Source of the DNA: Paenibacillus sp. FSL H7-0737
GTDB lineage: Bacteria; Bacillota; Bacilli; Paenibacillales; Paenibacillaceae
Reading direction: 5' to 3'
Assembly (NCBI RefSeq): GCF_000758545.1
Contig: NZ_CP009279.1
Coordinates: 2,232,001-2,296,000, forward strand
DNA: 64,000 nt
In this document: positions 56,009 through 64,000 of the stretch, piece by piece
Layout of the letters: every line of letters starts with the position of its first letter
How positions within the stretch are numbered: position 1 is the first letter of the stretch
The notes under the pieces: generated by a model
The model's input: the letters and a program-made list of their open reading frames with translations, nothing else
Told to the model about the DNA's origin: nothing
Databases searched by the model: none
Program-made: the position numbers and the translations under genes

Positions 56009-56770
56009 ATGAGGCTGGCTGGCAAAAGAGCGCTAATCACAGGTGCAGCAAGAGGAATTGGACTGGGGATCGCCCATCGATTTCTGGAAGAAGGCGCTCA
56101 GGTGGTGTTGCTGGACCGAAGTGAGGGGGAGCTTCTTATTGCACTTGAAACCTTGAAGGATTATGGTGAAAAAGCTGCAGTAGAGATATGTGATCTTCGC
56201 GATGTCTCACAGTTAGAACAATCTGTTGCCCGAGCCTTTGAAAGGTTCGGTGGGATAGATATTGTAGTGAACAATGCCGGAATCGCCTTTCGTGAACACT
56301 TTCTCGACATCTCGGTTGAGCATTGGAATGCAGTATTTGATATCAACGTAAGGGCGGTTTATTTAATAGGTCAGCTTGCAGCGAGACAAATGATTTCTCA
56401 GGGTGGCGGAGGCGCCATTATAAATATGAGTTCTAAAAATGGTCTATCAGCAAGCTCGGAGCTCGCGCATTACAATGCTTCTAAGGCTGCTGTTATACTG
56501 CTAACGGAATCGATGGCAGTGGAGCTGGCGGCTTATGGGATCCGGGTAAACGCAGTAGCACCGGGATTTGTGGATACACCCCTCGACCGCAAGCTGCGCG
56601 AAGCTTCGAAGCTCCCGGCTTATTCGGAGCATACACCGATGAAGCGGGCGGCAACGATAAGGGAAGCTGCCAATGTATTTCTTTTTCTGGCTTCTGATGA
56701 AGCCTCCTATGTAACGGGAGAAACCATTCGTGTGGATGGTGGACATTTGGCTAATGGTAGTGAGCTGTAA
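56009..56770 (+). CDS. Short-chain dehydrogenase (putative sugar 1-dehydrogenase)
   Basis: 253 residues. ALITGAARGIGLGIAHRF (about 9-26), Asp after beta-2 (LLDRS, NAD preference), NNAGIA, INMSSKNG and the catalytic YNASK. Similar SDRs oxidise the anomeric carbon of L-fucose, L-rhamnose or xylose, or a C4 hydroxyl of the keto-deoxy acid. ATG 56009 (GAGGGAG, 10 nt). Role assignment within the pathway is inferred. Confidence 0.85.
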   Translation: MRLAGKRALITGAARGIGLGIAHRFLEEGAQVVLLDRSEGELLIALETLKDYGEKAAVEICDLRDVSQLEQSVARAFERFGGIDIVVNNAGIAFREHFLDISVEHWNAVFDINVRAVYLIGQLAARQMISQGGGGAIINMSSKNGLSASSELAHYNASKAAVILLTESMAVELAAYGIRVNAVAPGFVDTPLDRKLREASKLPAYSEHTPMKRAATIREAANVFLFLASDEASYVTGETIRVDGGHLANGSEL

Positions 56771-56791
56771 ATAGAAGAAGGAGTGAACGTA

Positions 56792-57682
56792 TTGGAAATT
56801 ACAGAAATTCAGGCAGAATTGATGATTGATGCTCAGGCTGAGCTTGGTGAAGGGCCGCATTGGGATGCCGAATCCAAACAGTTGTATTGGGTCGATATAA
56901 CGGGTAAGAAGCTTAGAATATACGACCCGATCACTGGTGGTGAAGTAGTTCGCTCTTTCGACCAAATGGTCAGTGCAGTTATTCCTACGACAACAGGAGG
57001 ACTTCTATTGGCTATGGAGGATGGGGTCTACCTTTCTCAAACTGAAGGATCTCCGGTGCTGCTGACTTCAATAGAAGCGGATCTTCCACGCAACAGAGCA
57101 AATGATGCCAAATGCGATCGACAAGGCCGACTGTGGGTGGGGACGATGAGTATGGATGATGAGCCGAAAGACGGAGGCTTCTATGTCGTGGAGTCTGGCG
57201 GCTTCGCTCGCCAAGTGTTATCTGGCATCGGCTGTTCGAATGGTATGGCTTGGGATTATTCGCACAGCAAGATGTATTACATTGATACGCCGACTAGGCA
57301 GGTGGATGTATTTGATTACGAGGAAAAGTCTGGAAGGATAAGTAACCGAAGATTAGCATTCCGAATTCCTACAACAACTGGCTATCCGGACGGAATGACA
57401 ATAGATAGTGAAGGCATGCTTTGGGTCGCCCACTGGGGCGGCGGCTGTGTATCACGCTGGAACCCGGAGACGGGTGAGCAGCTTGGACTCATTCGAGTTC
57501 CAGCACCACTGGTGACCTCGTGTACTTTTGGAGGCAGTGATCTAACGGAACTCTACATTACAACTGCAAGGATAGGGATGCACGAGAAAGAGTTACGTGA
57601 TTATCCGTTTGCAGGCGGTTTGTTTATGGCTAAGCCCGGGGTGACTGGCTTGTTGCCGGGAAACTTTCAGGCTAAGGAGTAG
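56792..57682 (+). CDS. SMP-30/gluconolactonase family lactonase
   Basis: About 296 residues, six-bladed propeller. Metal ligands: Glu in GEGPHWD (about 19), Asn in RNRANDAKCD (about 103), Asp in GYPDGMTID (about 204). It hydrolyses aldonolactones to aldonates. TTG 56792 is preferred because GAAGGAG (56778-56784) is 7 nt upstream and gives a normal N-terminus. One of two candidate lactonases in the operon (see 59409). Confidence 0.88.
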   Translation: MEITEIQAELMIDAQAELGEGPHWDAESKQLYWVDITGKKLRIYDPITGGEVVRSFDQMVSAVIPTTTGGLLLAMEDGVYLSQTEGSPVLLTSIEADLPRNRANDAKCDRQGRLWVGTMSMDDEPKDGGFYVVESGGFARQVLSGIGCSNGMAWDYSHSKMYYIDTPTRQVDVFDYEEKSGRISNRRLAFRIPTTTGYPDGMTIDSEGMLWVAHWGGGCVSRWNPETGEQLGLIRVPAPLVTSCTFGGSDLTELYITTARIGMHEKELRDYPFAGGLFMAKPGVTGLLPGNFQAKE

Positions 57683-57705
57683 GAAGAGGAAGAGGAGGCA
57701 AAGCG

Positions 57706-58476
57706 ATGCGACTCAAAGATAAGATCATCATAATAACCGGAGCTGGCTCGGGAATTGGAAAAAGCACGGCTGCTTTATTCGCTTCAGAAGGAGCGACAGT
57801 AATCATTACCGATGTCCAAGAGGATTCAGGAAAAGCCGCTGTCACTGAAATAGAGGCGACGGGTGGAAATGCGATGTTCATACCCTGTGATGTAACCGAT
57901 GCTAGCAGTACTACCGTGATGGCTGATCAAGTCTTTAATACTTTTGGACGTATCGATGTGCTCTTTAATAATGCAGGAATCAGTGGCTTGGGTGCGTTAC
58001 ATGAGGTTTCCGAGGAAGTATGGGAGAGGGTCATGCGGGTTAATGTGACGGGTGTGTTCTTAACCTGCAAGGCTGTCCTCCCTTATATGATGAAGACCAA
58101 GAAGGGTTCTATTATTAATATGTCCTCTGGCATCGCCGAAATCGGAGTCGCAGAGCGAGCTTCCTACAGTGCTTCTAAGGGAGCTGTTCTATCATTAACT
58201 AAAGCAATGCAGGTTGATTATGCACCTTACGGCATTCGTGTAAATGCGCTGTTACCAGGTACGATTATGACTCCGTTTGTAGAAGGTTATTTGAAGACTT
58301 CTCTGGATCCAGAGGCTTCGGTTGCGGCCATTAAGCGTAGACAGCTTAGCGGTGAGCTTGGCAAACCTGAGGATGTGGCACGAGCTGCACTATTTCTAGC
58401 TTCCGATGAGTCCGGGTTTGTAATGGGTTCGCCGCTATATGTGGATGGTGGCCTTGTCTTCGGAAAAAATGCATAA
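57706..58476 (+). CDS. Short-chain dehydrogenase (putative 2-keto-3-deoxy-sugar-acid 4-dehydrogenase)
   Basis: 256 residues. IIITGAGSGIGKSTAALFAS, Asp-containing ITDVQED after beta-2 (NAD), NNAGISG, INMSSGIAEIG and YSASK. Placed between a lactonase and an FAH-family hydrolase, it best fits the dehydrogenase that produces the 2,4-diketo acid, as in the L-fucose/L-rhamnose diketo pathways. ATG 57706 after GGAAGAGGAGG. Confidence 0.85.
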   Translation: MRLKDKIIIITGAGSGIGKSTAALFASEGATVIITDVQEDSGKAAVTEIEATGGNAMFIPCDVTDASSTTVMADQVFNTFGRIDVLFNNAGISGLGALHEVSEEVWERVMRVNVTGVFLTCKAVLPYMMKTKKGSIINMSSGIAEIGVAERASYSASKGAVLSLTKAMQVDYAPYGIRVNALLPGTIMTPFVEGYLKTSLDPEASVAAIKRRQLSGELGKPEDVARAALFLASDESGFVMGSPLYVDGGLVFGKNA

Positions 58477-58496
58477 AGTGAAGGAGAGTGTTTTAG

Positions 58497-59396
58497 ATGA
58501 GGCTAGTTACCTTTTTGCAAAAAGAAGATGATCATATGGGAGTTCTAACCGACCGTGGTGTGGTGGATATTGAGGCGGCACAGACTGCATTATCCACTCG
58601 GACGGAGGTTCCAGTAACGGTTAAGCAATTGCTTGATGGTGGGGAGGATGCACTTAACCAACTGAGGATTTTTGTGAATGAGCTGCCTGAAGGAGAAGTG
58701 AATCCATCCTGGCTGAAGCAGGAAGATGAGTTAGCATTCGGTCCCTGTGTTACTGATCCTGGAAAAATCATCTGTATTGGCCTTAATTATCGCCGGCATG
58801 CGGAAGAGACTGGGATGTCCATTCCCGAATATCCCATCCTGTTCAATAAATTTAACAATACACTAACTGGACATGGCTCAGAAGTTCCGCTTCCGAGGAA
58901 CAGCCAGAAGGTGGACTACGAGGCAGAGCTTGGCATCGTCATCGGACGAACCGCGAAATATGTGACGGAGGAAGATGCACTGGATTATGTCTTCGGGTAT
59001 TGTACGGCTAATGATTTGTCGGCGCGAGATTTACAGATGCGGACGAGTCAATGGCTAGCGGGAAAGTCTTGCGATAAATTTTCACCCATTGGGCCTTACT
59101 TAGTCACTGCGGATGAAGTAGGTGATCCCAATCAGCTCGATATTCAGTGCACGGTGAATGGTGAACTGCGTCAGAACTCCAACACTTCGGACATGATTTT
59201 TAATTGCAAGCAGATAGTCAGCTATGTATCCCAGTGTATGACGCTTTCACCGGGGGATATTATCCTGACTGGAACACCAGAAGGCGTAGTGATGGGTTAC
59301 CCTCCAGAGGATCAGGTCTATTTGCAAGCTGGTGATGTGGTCACGGTGCAGATTGAGAAGCTTGGTGCCATTACAAATACGATGGTTAGCGAATAG
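58497..59396 (+). CDS. Fumarylacetoacetate hydrolase family protein (putative diketo-acid hydrolase)
   Basis: 299 residues. C-terminal FAH domain with ICIGLNYRRHAEETG, metal-binding VDYEAELGIVIG and ANDLSARDLQMRTSQWLAGK, and GDIILTGTPEGVVMG. In L-fucose and L-rhamnose diketo pathways such enzymes cleave 2,4-diketo-3-deoxy acids to pyruvate and a hydroxy acid. ATG 58497 after AAGGAGAGTG. Confidence 0.87.
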   Translation: MRLVTFLQKEDDHMGVLTDRGVVDIEAAQTALSTRTEVPVTVKQLLDGGEDALNQLRIFVNELPEGEVNPSWLKQEDELAFGPCVTDPGKIICIGLNYRRHAEETGMSIPEYPILFNKFNNTLTGHGSEVPLPRNSQKVDYEAELGIVIGRTAKYVTEEDALDYVFGYCTANDLSARDLQMRTSQWLAGKSCDKFSPIGPYLVTADEVGDPNQLDIQCTVNGELRQNSNTSDMIFNCKQIVSYVSQCMTLSPGDIILTGTPEGVVMGYPPEDQVYLQAGDVVTVQIEKLGAITNTMVSE

Positions 59397-59408
59397 GAGG
59401 GAGTAGGG

Positions 59409-60248
59409 ATGATCTTCGATTGTCATACCCATTTGTTTGGACCGGGAATGGTTTCAGGACCTACGGATGAGGCGATCAAACGGGCTTGGGGACCGGATAT
59501 GAATATCGAAGCAACCCCCGAGCAACATCGTAGTAATTTGGAAGGATTCTCTGGTGCTATCGTATTAGCCATGGCGGCGCATGCAACGGGACTGGTTGTG
59601 CCGAATGCTTATGTCGCAGATTACTGTCGCACGGATCCGGATCGATTATTCGGTTTTGCAAGTGTAGATCCCAATCATCTGGATTGTGTTGCTGAATTTG
59701 AGACTGCGATCCGTGAGATGGGATTAAAAGGGTTGAAGCTTGCGCCTATCTATCAGAACTTTTATCCTGATGATCCCAGGCATTATGCCCTCTATGCCAA
59801 AGCAGAACAGCTAGATGTACCTATTCTATGGCATCAAGGAACCTCTTTTGTACCGGAGGGTTATCTGGATGCATCAAGGCCGGCGATGCTGGACCCGATT
59901 GCCCGTGCTTTTCCGAAGCTGAAGATGATTGTAGCGCATATGGGTCATCCCTGGATTGATGAATGTATTTCATTGGTGCGCAAGCATCCTAATCTATATA
60001 TGGATGTTTCTGCTTTAGGAAGTAGACCTTGGCAATTTTATAATGCACTGGTATCTGCGATGGAATATGGAGTTCAAGATAAAATATTGTTTGGATCGGA
60101 TTATCCGTTCTTTGGGACACAGAAGATGCTAGATGCTCTGTACCATATCAATGATCTAGTGGAGGGAACGAAGCTGCCACAAATACCGCAAAAATATATT
60201 GAGGACATAATACATCGTCTAACACCGGAAATTCTTGGTTTTATCTAA
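59409..60248 (+). CDS. Amidohydrolase-2 family lactonase
   Basis: 279 residues, TIM-barrel metal-dependent hydrolase: DCHTHLFG (HxH), later ILWHQGTS, IVAHMGHPW and the strand-8 Asp in LFGSDYPFFG. Relatives include L-fucono- and rhamnono-lactonases and uronate-related hydrolases. A second lactonase beside SMP-30 suggests the two act on different ring forms or on a side product. ATG 59409 after GGAGGGAG. Confidence 0.86.
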   Translation: MIFDCHTHLFGPGMVSGPTDEAIKRAWGPDMNIEATPEQHRSNLEGFSGAIVLAMAAHATGLVVPNAYVADYCRTDPDRLFGFASVDPNHLDCVAEFETAIREMGLKGLKLAPIYQNFYPDDPRHYALYAKAEQLDVPILWHQGTSFVPEGYLDASRPAMLDPIARAFPKLKMIVAHMGHPWIDECISLVRKHPNLYMDVSALGSRPWQFYNALVSAMEYGVQDKILFGSDYPFFGTQKMLDALYHINDLVEGTKLPQIPQKYIEDIIHRLTPEILGFI

Positions 60249-60297
60249 AACATTTATGCTTGGTCTATAAGCGAGGTTGTTAAAAGGAGATGGGGTC

Positions 60298-62067
60298 ATG
60301 GCGGAGTGCAGGGACAGCGAGGAGAGTGTGGCTGAATCAGGCGGTAAGTTGAAGAGCGAGGCTTATTTTCAGGAAAAAGATCTATGGGGATTTATCCATC
60401 GTTCCTTCACGAAGTCTATGGGATACACCGAAGAAGATCTCCGCAAGCCAGTGATCGGCATTTGCAACACGTTTAGTGAGCTGAATAAATGCCATTCCCA
60501 TTTTAATGAATTGGTGGATTATGTGAAGCGTGGTGTTTGGCAGGCAGGGGGAGTGCCGATGGAATTCCCGACGATTTCGATTGGTGAGCCTTATGTGAAG
60601 CCTACAACGATGCTGCTGCGTAATTTGATGGCAATGGATACGGAAGAAATGATGAAGGGGCATCCCATTGACGGGGTAGTGCTTCTTGGGGGTTGCGATA
60701 AAACGGTACCCGCTCAGCTGATGGCAGCCGCTAGCGCCAATATTCCAGCCATTGTATTGACAGGTGGCCCTATGCTAAATGGCCGATTGGGCGGGCGTAG
60801 CCTTGGAGCGTGCACGGATTGTTATGGCTTTACGCTGGAGCATAAAGCCGGAAATATAAGTGACGAAGAGCTGGCTGTTGCAGAGAATGCGATTTGCCGT
60901 AGTGACGGTCACTGCATGGTGATGGGCACAGCAAGCACGATGGCCTCGATCGCCGAAGCGATCGGCATGGCGTTACCGGGCTGTGCGGCTATTCCGGCGC
61001 CGGACAGCAGACGCAGGCATATGTCCGAGCGAACGGGCAAGCAGATCGTAGAGCTGGTTCGCCAGGGCATTCGTCCCCGCGACATCATGACTGCAGCGGC
61101 GATAGAGAATGCGATCACAGTTACGATGGCGAGCGGCGGATCGACGAACGCTATCATCCATCTTATAGCGATCTCCCAGCGGCTGGGGATGAAGCTGCCT
61201 TTAGAGACATTTGACCGGATCAGTAGTCAGACCCCGTTTATTTTGAACCTGCGTCCTTCGGGCAAATATCAGATGGAGGAGTATTTCGAGGCAGGTGGTG
61301 TACCCGCGCTGATGAAGGAGCTGGAGCCGCTGCTGAATGGGGATTGTTTGACTGTAACAGGCAAAACGGTTACAGAAAATCTGGTTCAGGCGGCAACAAT
61401 TGACGGAGATGTGATTCGTACCTTGGAGGAGCCACTCGACAGCCAAGGTGGAATTGCTGTGTTGCGCGGAAATCTGGCGCCGGATGGGGCGCTGATCAAG
61501 CAAACCGCTGTATCCGTTCATCTCAAAAAGCATATCGGATGCGCAGTAGTGTTCGAGAGCCCTGCCGATCTAAATAAGCGGATCGATGATCCTGATCTGG
61601 TCGTGGATGAGAACAGTGTGCTAGTGCTTAAAAACGCAGGTCCGAAGGGTGCTCCAGCGATGCCGGAGATCGGGCAAATCCCGATTCCACAAAAGCTGCT
61701 GAAGCAGGGCATACGCGACATGATACGCATCTCGGACGCGCGGATTAGCGGTACTTCCTATGGCGCATTGATTGTACATGCGGCGCCGGAAGCTGCTGTT
61801 GGTGGTACGCTGGCGCTTGTGCAGGATGGCGACGAAATTGAGCTGGATATTTCCGCGAGGCGCTTGGAGCTGAAGGTGTCTGATGAAGAATTGGCACGAC
61901 GTAGGGTCTCATGGCAAGCGCCGAAGCCGCACTACGACAGAGGGTATGGCTTGCTGTTTCATGAGCGTGTGCTTCAAGCGAATCTCGGTTGTGACTTTGA
62001 CTTTCTTCTCCCTGTTGAGCTTAGAGAAGAGTTGCTGAGCGAGAGGGAATCGGTGCACATCAAATAA
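60298..62067 (+). CDS. IlvD/Edd family sugar-acid dehydratase
   Basis: About 589 residues. The pattern LEFPTIS-like EFPTISIGEPYVKPTTMLLR, then LLGGCDKTVPAQLMAAASA and LGACTDCYGFT (cluster cysteines), and ISDARISGTSYGA (catalytic Ser region), matches pentonate/hexonate dehydratases (L-arabinonate, D-xylonate type) better than branched-chain IlvD. It turns an aldonate into a 2-keto-3-deoxy acid using an Fe-S cluster. ATG 60298 after AAAAGGAG. A duplicated piece of its 3' end lies at 62371-62537. No terminator was seen directly after the gene. Confidence 0.87.
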   Translation: MAECRDSEESVAESGGKLKSEAYFQEKDLWGFIHRSFTKSMGYTEEDLRKPVIGICNTFSELNKCHSHFNELVDYVKRGVWQAGGVPMEFPTISIGEPYVKPTTMLLRNLMAMDTEEMMKGHPIDGVVLLGGCDKTVPAQLMAAASANIPAIVLTGGPMLNGRLGGRSLGACTDCYGFTLEHKAGNISDEELAVAENAICRSDGHCMVMGTASTMASIAEAIGMALPGCAAIPAPDSRRRHMSERTGKQIVELVRQGIRPRDIMTAAAIENAITVTMASGGSTNAIIHLIAISQRLGMKLPLETFDRISSQTPFILNLRPSGKYQMEEYFEAGGVPALMKELEPLLNGDCLTVTGKTVTENLVQAATIDGDVIRTLEEPLDSQGGIAVLRGNLAPDGALIKQTAVSVHLKKHIGCAVVFESPADLNKRIDDPDLVVDENSVLVLKNAGPKGAPAMPEIGQIPIPQKLLKQGIRDMIRISDARISGTSYGALIVHAAPEAAVGGTLALVQDGDEIELDISARRLELKVSDEELARRRVSWQAPKPHYDRGYGLLFHERVLQANLGCDFDFLLPVELREELLSERESVHIK

Positions 62068-62104
62068 TAGCCGAGACTGAAATAATCTAATGCTTGTGAA
62101 GATA

Positions 62105-62244
62105 AAATAGCTGCACTTTATACAACTACAGTATATCGTAATCGTCTCATTTGGACTTTAATTGCACTTCATACAGTTAAATCTTATCAAATCGCTGTTT
62201 GTAGTCTCATTCTGGATTATTAATTGCAGATAGTACAACTAAAT
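62105..62244. repeat. Dispersed repeat array C (type I, three units)
   Basis: 62105-62129, 62157-62182 and 62219-62244, all in minus orientation relative to TAGTTGTAYNNAGTGCARTT. Unit spacing is 52-62 bp. Same type as array A. Confidence 0.75.
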
Positions 62245-62293
62245 TGCCATCTACGGGAACAGGAGTTGTTATAAGTGTACGAAATACACTTAT

Positions 62294-62365
62294 ATCGCAC
62301 GTATCGCACGCATTGCACGAATCGCAAGTGTCGCGCATGTCGCAAATATCGCACGAATTGTACTT
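62294..62365 (+). repeat. Eight 9-bp tandem repeats
   Basis: ATCGCACGT, ATCGCACGC, ATTGCACGA, ATCGCAAGT, GTCGCGCAT, GTCGCAAAT, ATCGCACGA, ATTGTACTT in direct succession, ending 5 nt before the dehydratase-like fragment. They share a TTGCAC-like word with the dispersed repeats. Confidence 0.7.
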
Positions 62366-62370
62366 ATCTG

Positions 62371-62537
62371 CGGCTCCGGAAGCGGCTATCGGAGGAATTG
62401 CGACTCTTGTGCAGGATGGCGACGAAATTGAGTTGGATATTTCCGCGAGGAGCTTAGAGCTGAAGGTGTCGGGAGAGAATGAGGCCAAGCGGCGGATTAC
62501 AAGGCAAGCGCCTAAGCTACACAACGACAAAAGTTAG
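62371..62537 (+). pseudogene. Duplicated 3' fragment of the sugar-acid dehydratase gene
   Basis: Encodes AAPEAAIGGIATLVQDGDEI and ELDISARSLELKVSG, matching residues near 494-550 of the enzyme at 60298-62067. A 59-nt core differs from the original by only about three bases. The open frame runs back to TTG 62244 through the 9-bp repeats (97 residues in all) but has no convincing ribosome site. The expected C-terminus is lost after APKLHNDKS. A relic of duplication or of a lost second dehydratase gene. Confidence 0.75.
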
Positions 62538-62634
62538 TATGAGTTTACTAGATTGTCTGACTGAACTGGATAGGCTGGACTGAGCTTGGTCTATTGCTTT
62601 GATTGATTTGAAAGAGATGATTGCTTTGCTTTGA

Positions 62635-62820
62635 GTGATTGCATTTTATGCAATAGATTCCGCTCTAGAGTGGATGGATTTTGATTCTATTGCACTTTGT
62701 GCAATGAAATTTCAGATAATCACCACTAAACGAGCTTATAGCAGGAATCTGATGTATGAAGTGCAATAGATTCATTTTTTAGCGATGAATTTGGAAATTC
62801 TATTGCACATTCTGCAATCA
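62635..62820. repeat. Dispersed repeat array D (type II, four units)
   Basis: 62635-62661 (+), 62683-62712 (-), 62744-62774 (+), 62796-62820 (-), strictly alternating and matching GATTGYANNAWGTGCAATAG. Neighbouring units can pair into hairpins. Same type as array B. 62538-62634 shows nothing recognisable. Confidence 0.78.
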
Positions 62821-62824
62821 GGGA

Positions 62825-62995
62825 GTTAGTTTTCGATTGTAGCAAGCTGGTTTGTGAATGTAGCAAACTGGTTTGTGAATGTAGCTAGTTAGTTTTCGAT
62901 TGTAGTTAGCTTGGTTTCCGATCACTACAAGCTAGTTTCTAATCTCAGCTAGCCCGGTTCCCAATTACAACTAGCATCGTGTCCGTTTACACCAA
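62825..62995. repeat. Degenerate 21-22-bp tandem repeat, eight units
   Basis: Units such as GTTAGTTTTCGATTGTAGC, GCTGGTTTGTGAATGTAGC, ACTGGTTTGTGAATGTAGC continue head to tail with growing divergence to 62995 (possibly one more unit to 63018). No coding potential was noted; it ends about 60 bp before the next gene. Confidence 0.65.
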
Positions 62996-63053
62996 GCAAT
63001 AAGGTCGTTTGTGGCAAAAGCAACAAACTTGAGTCAATGGAGAGGAGAGTTCA

Positions 63054-64000
63054 ATGATGCGAACCGTTCAAGAGTTGGAGGAGCGCTTGGCAAGTCCGTC
63101 CGCAGCACTGATTGAGGAACTTAGCCAGCTCGATGGAGATATTATGCTACTAGGCGTGGGGGGCAAGATGGGACCTAGTCTCGCAAGGCTAGCGGTGAAT
63201 GCAATTCGCCAAGCGGGGCTAAACAAGAAAGTGATCGGCGTATCCCGCTTCTCGAATAAGGAGCTGAGACGAGAGCTTGAAGAGGCCGGGGTCGAGATTA
63301 TCTCCGCCGATTTGTCTGACGATAAGGCGCTACAGGCACTCCCTGAAACCCAAAATATTCTCTATATGGCCGGGAATAAATTCGGCACGACCGGGAATGA
63401 ACATTTCACTTGGATGATGAATGCCTATCTGCCGGGACGCGTTGCGGAACGGTTCCGTAATTCACGAATGGTTGTATTCTCAACAGGCAACGTTTACCCT
63501 TTTACTCCGGTCAGCCAAGGAGGCGCAACGGAAAGAACTTCACCGAACGCGAATGGGGAGTATGGGCAATCCTGTCTGGGCCGGGAGCGTATATTTGAAC
63601 ATTTCTCTCATAAAAATGGAACGCCGATGTTCATTTATCGGCTGAATTACGCCATTGATCTGCGGTATGGTGTGTTATTGGAGCTTGCTCGATCGGTCAG
63701 GGAGGGACTTCCCATTGATATCACAATGGGTCATGCCAATGTGATCTGGCAAGGGGATGCGAATGAAATCGCATTGCGAGCACTGCTGCGTTGCAGTTCG
63801 CCGCCTAATGTCATGAACATTACTGGGCCTGAGACATTGTCCCTGCGCTGGGCTGCGAATGAATTCGGCCGAAAGTTAGGCATTGAGCCGATTTTTACAG
63901 GTGCAGAAGCACCTACTGCACTGCTAAGTAATGCAGCGAAAGCCGCTGCCACCTTTGGCTATCCGCGGGTATCGCTGGCCGAAATGATCGACTGGATTGG
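63054..64000 (+). CDS. NAD-dependent epimerase/dehydratase, 3' end beyond window
   Basis: The frame opens at ATG 63054 (or 63057) after GAGGAGAG and stays open to the last base (315 codons). N-terminal nucleotide fold IMLLGVGGKMGPSLARLA (about 31-48), strand NILYMAGNKFG, VVFSTGNVYPF and the late MNITGPETLSLRW typical of extended SDRs. The usual YxxxK is seen as YGQSCLGRE, without the Lys, so the active site is unusual. In line with the sugar operon it may act on the same sugar, but repeats separate them. Confidence 0.8.
   Translation, partial: MMRTVQELEERLASPSAALIEELSQLDGDIMLLGVGGKMGPSLARLAVNAIRQAGLNKKVIGVSRFSNKELRRELEEAGVEIISADLSDDKALQALPETQNILYMAGNKFGTTGNEHFTWMMNAYLPGRVAERFRNSRMVVFSTGNVYPFTPVSQGGATERTSPNANGEYGQSCLGRERIFEHFSHKNGTPMFIYRLNYAIDLRYGVLLELARSVREGLPIDITMGHANVIWQGDANEIALRALLRCSSPPNVMNITGPETLSLRWAANEFGRKLGIEPIFTGAEAPTALLSNAAKAAATFGYPRVSLAEMIDWI

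Noticed and set aside
62294..62365. The 9-bp tandem repeat as a CRISPR-like array
   Set aside because: Units are 9 bp with no spacers and no cas genes nearby.

Overview
The window looks like a chromosomal segment of a Paenibacillus-type Gram-positive bacterium. Evidence: a long S-layer-anchored surface protein with three SLH repeats, two RCC1-repeat/copper-amine-oxidase-N-domain secreted proteins, a collagen-like protein, an ATPase-less LplB/YtcP-type sugar ABC importer, a dgk-dck pair, a lipoteichoic-acid-synthase-like sulfatase, strong AGGAGG-type ribosome sites and many TTG starts. No rRNA, tRNA or CRISPR was recognised.

Layout. 1-8 kb is accessory ground with small regulators and enzymes (WYL regulator end, DJ-1/PfpI protein, APH-like kinase, GNAT acetyltransferase, PAF-acetylhydrolase-like esterase, SDR) and several gene relics: a serine-recombinase tail, a CD3324-like fragment, a ketopantoate-reductase-like protein lacking its NAD domain, and an alcohol dehydrogenase stub. 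7.5-16.9 kb: AraC/aldo-keto reductase divergent pair, YpvA/DinG-like helicase, YeiH transporter, MerR regulator, secreted FMN/FAD lipoprotein, and a divergent MarR/DUF2798 pair. 17-22 kb: giant SLH surface protein and a MerR/GyrI-like regulator. 22-27 kb: chemoreceptor, epimerase, ECF sigma factor with a repeat-encoded insertion, and two arrays of a short dispersed repeat. 27-33 kb: clpP plus a small partner, LacI/alpha-glucosidase with two operator palindromes, and an LtaS-like protein. 33-43 kb: two RCC1 proteins bracketing the carboxynorspermidine operon, dgk-dck, and a collagen-like protein.

42.5-62.1 kb is the most coherent region: a cytoplasmic GntR/solute-binding-protein fusion, then a consensus promoter with an upstream cre-like site, then sixteen co-directional genes: lipoprotein and two permeases, a zinc-less MDR dehydrogenase, a beta-propeller protein, a GT4 glycosyltransferase, three Gfo/Idh/MocA oxidoreductases, an RraA-like aldolase, two SDRs, an SMP-30 lactonase, a fumarylacetoacetate-hydrolase-family enzyme, an amidohydrolase-2 lactonase and an IlvD/Edd sugar-acid dehydratase. 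The second half supplies every step of a non-phosphorylative sugar pathway of the L-fucose/L-rhamnose diketo-hydrolase kind. The first half suggests that the imported molecule is a glycoside or modified sugar. The substrate is inferred, not shown.

62.1-63.0 kb holds a duplicated 3' fragment of the dehydratase gene, a 9-bp tandem repeat, a 21-22-bp tandem repeat, and two more arrays of the dispersed TTGTA..GTGCA repeat also seen at 24.3 and 25.6 kb. An epimerase/dehydratase gene runs off the right edge. The repeat family, the dehydratase-fragment duplication and the sugar operon are the main points for follow-up. All functions are read from sequence motifs and remembered family features; no searches were run.
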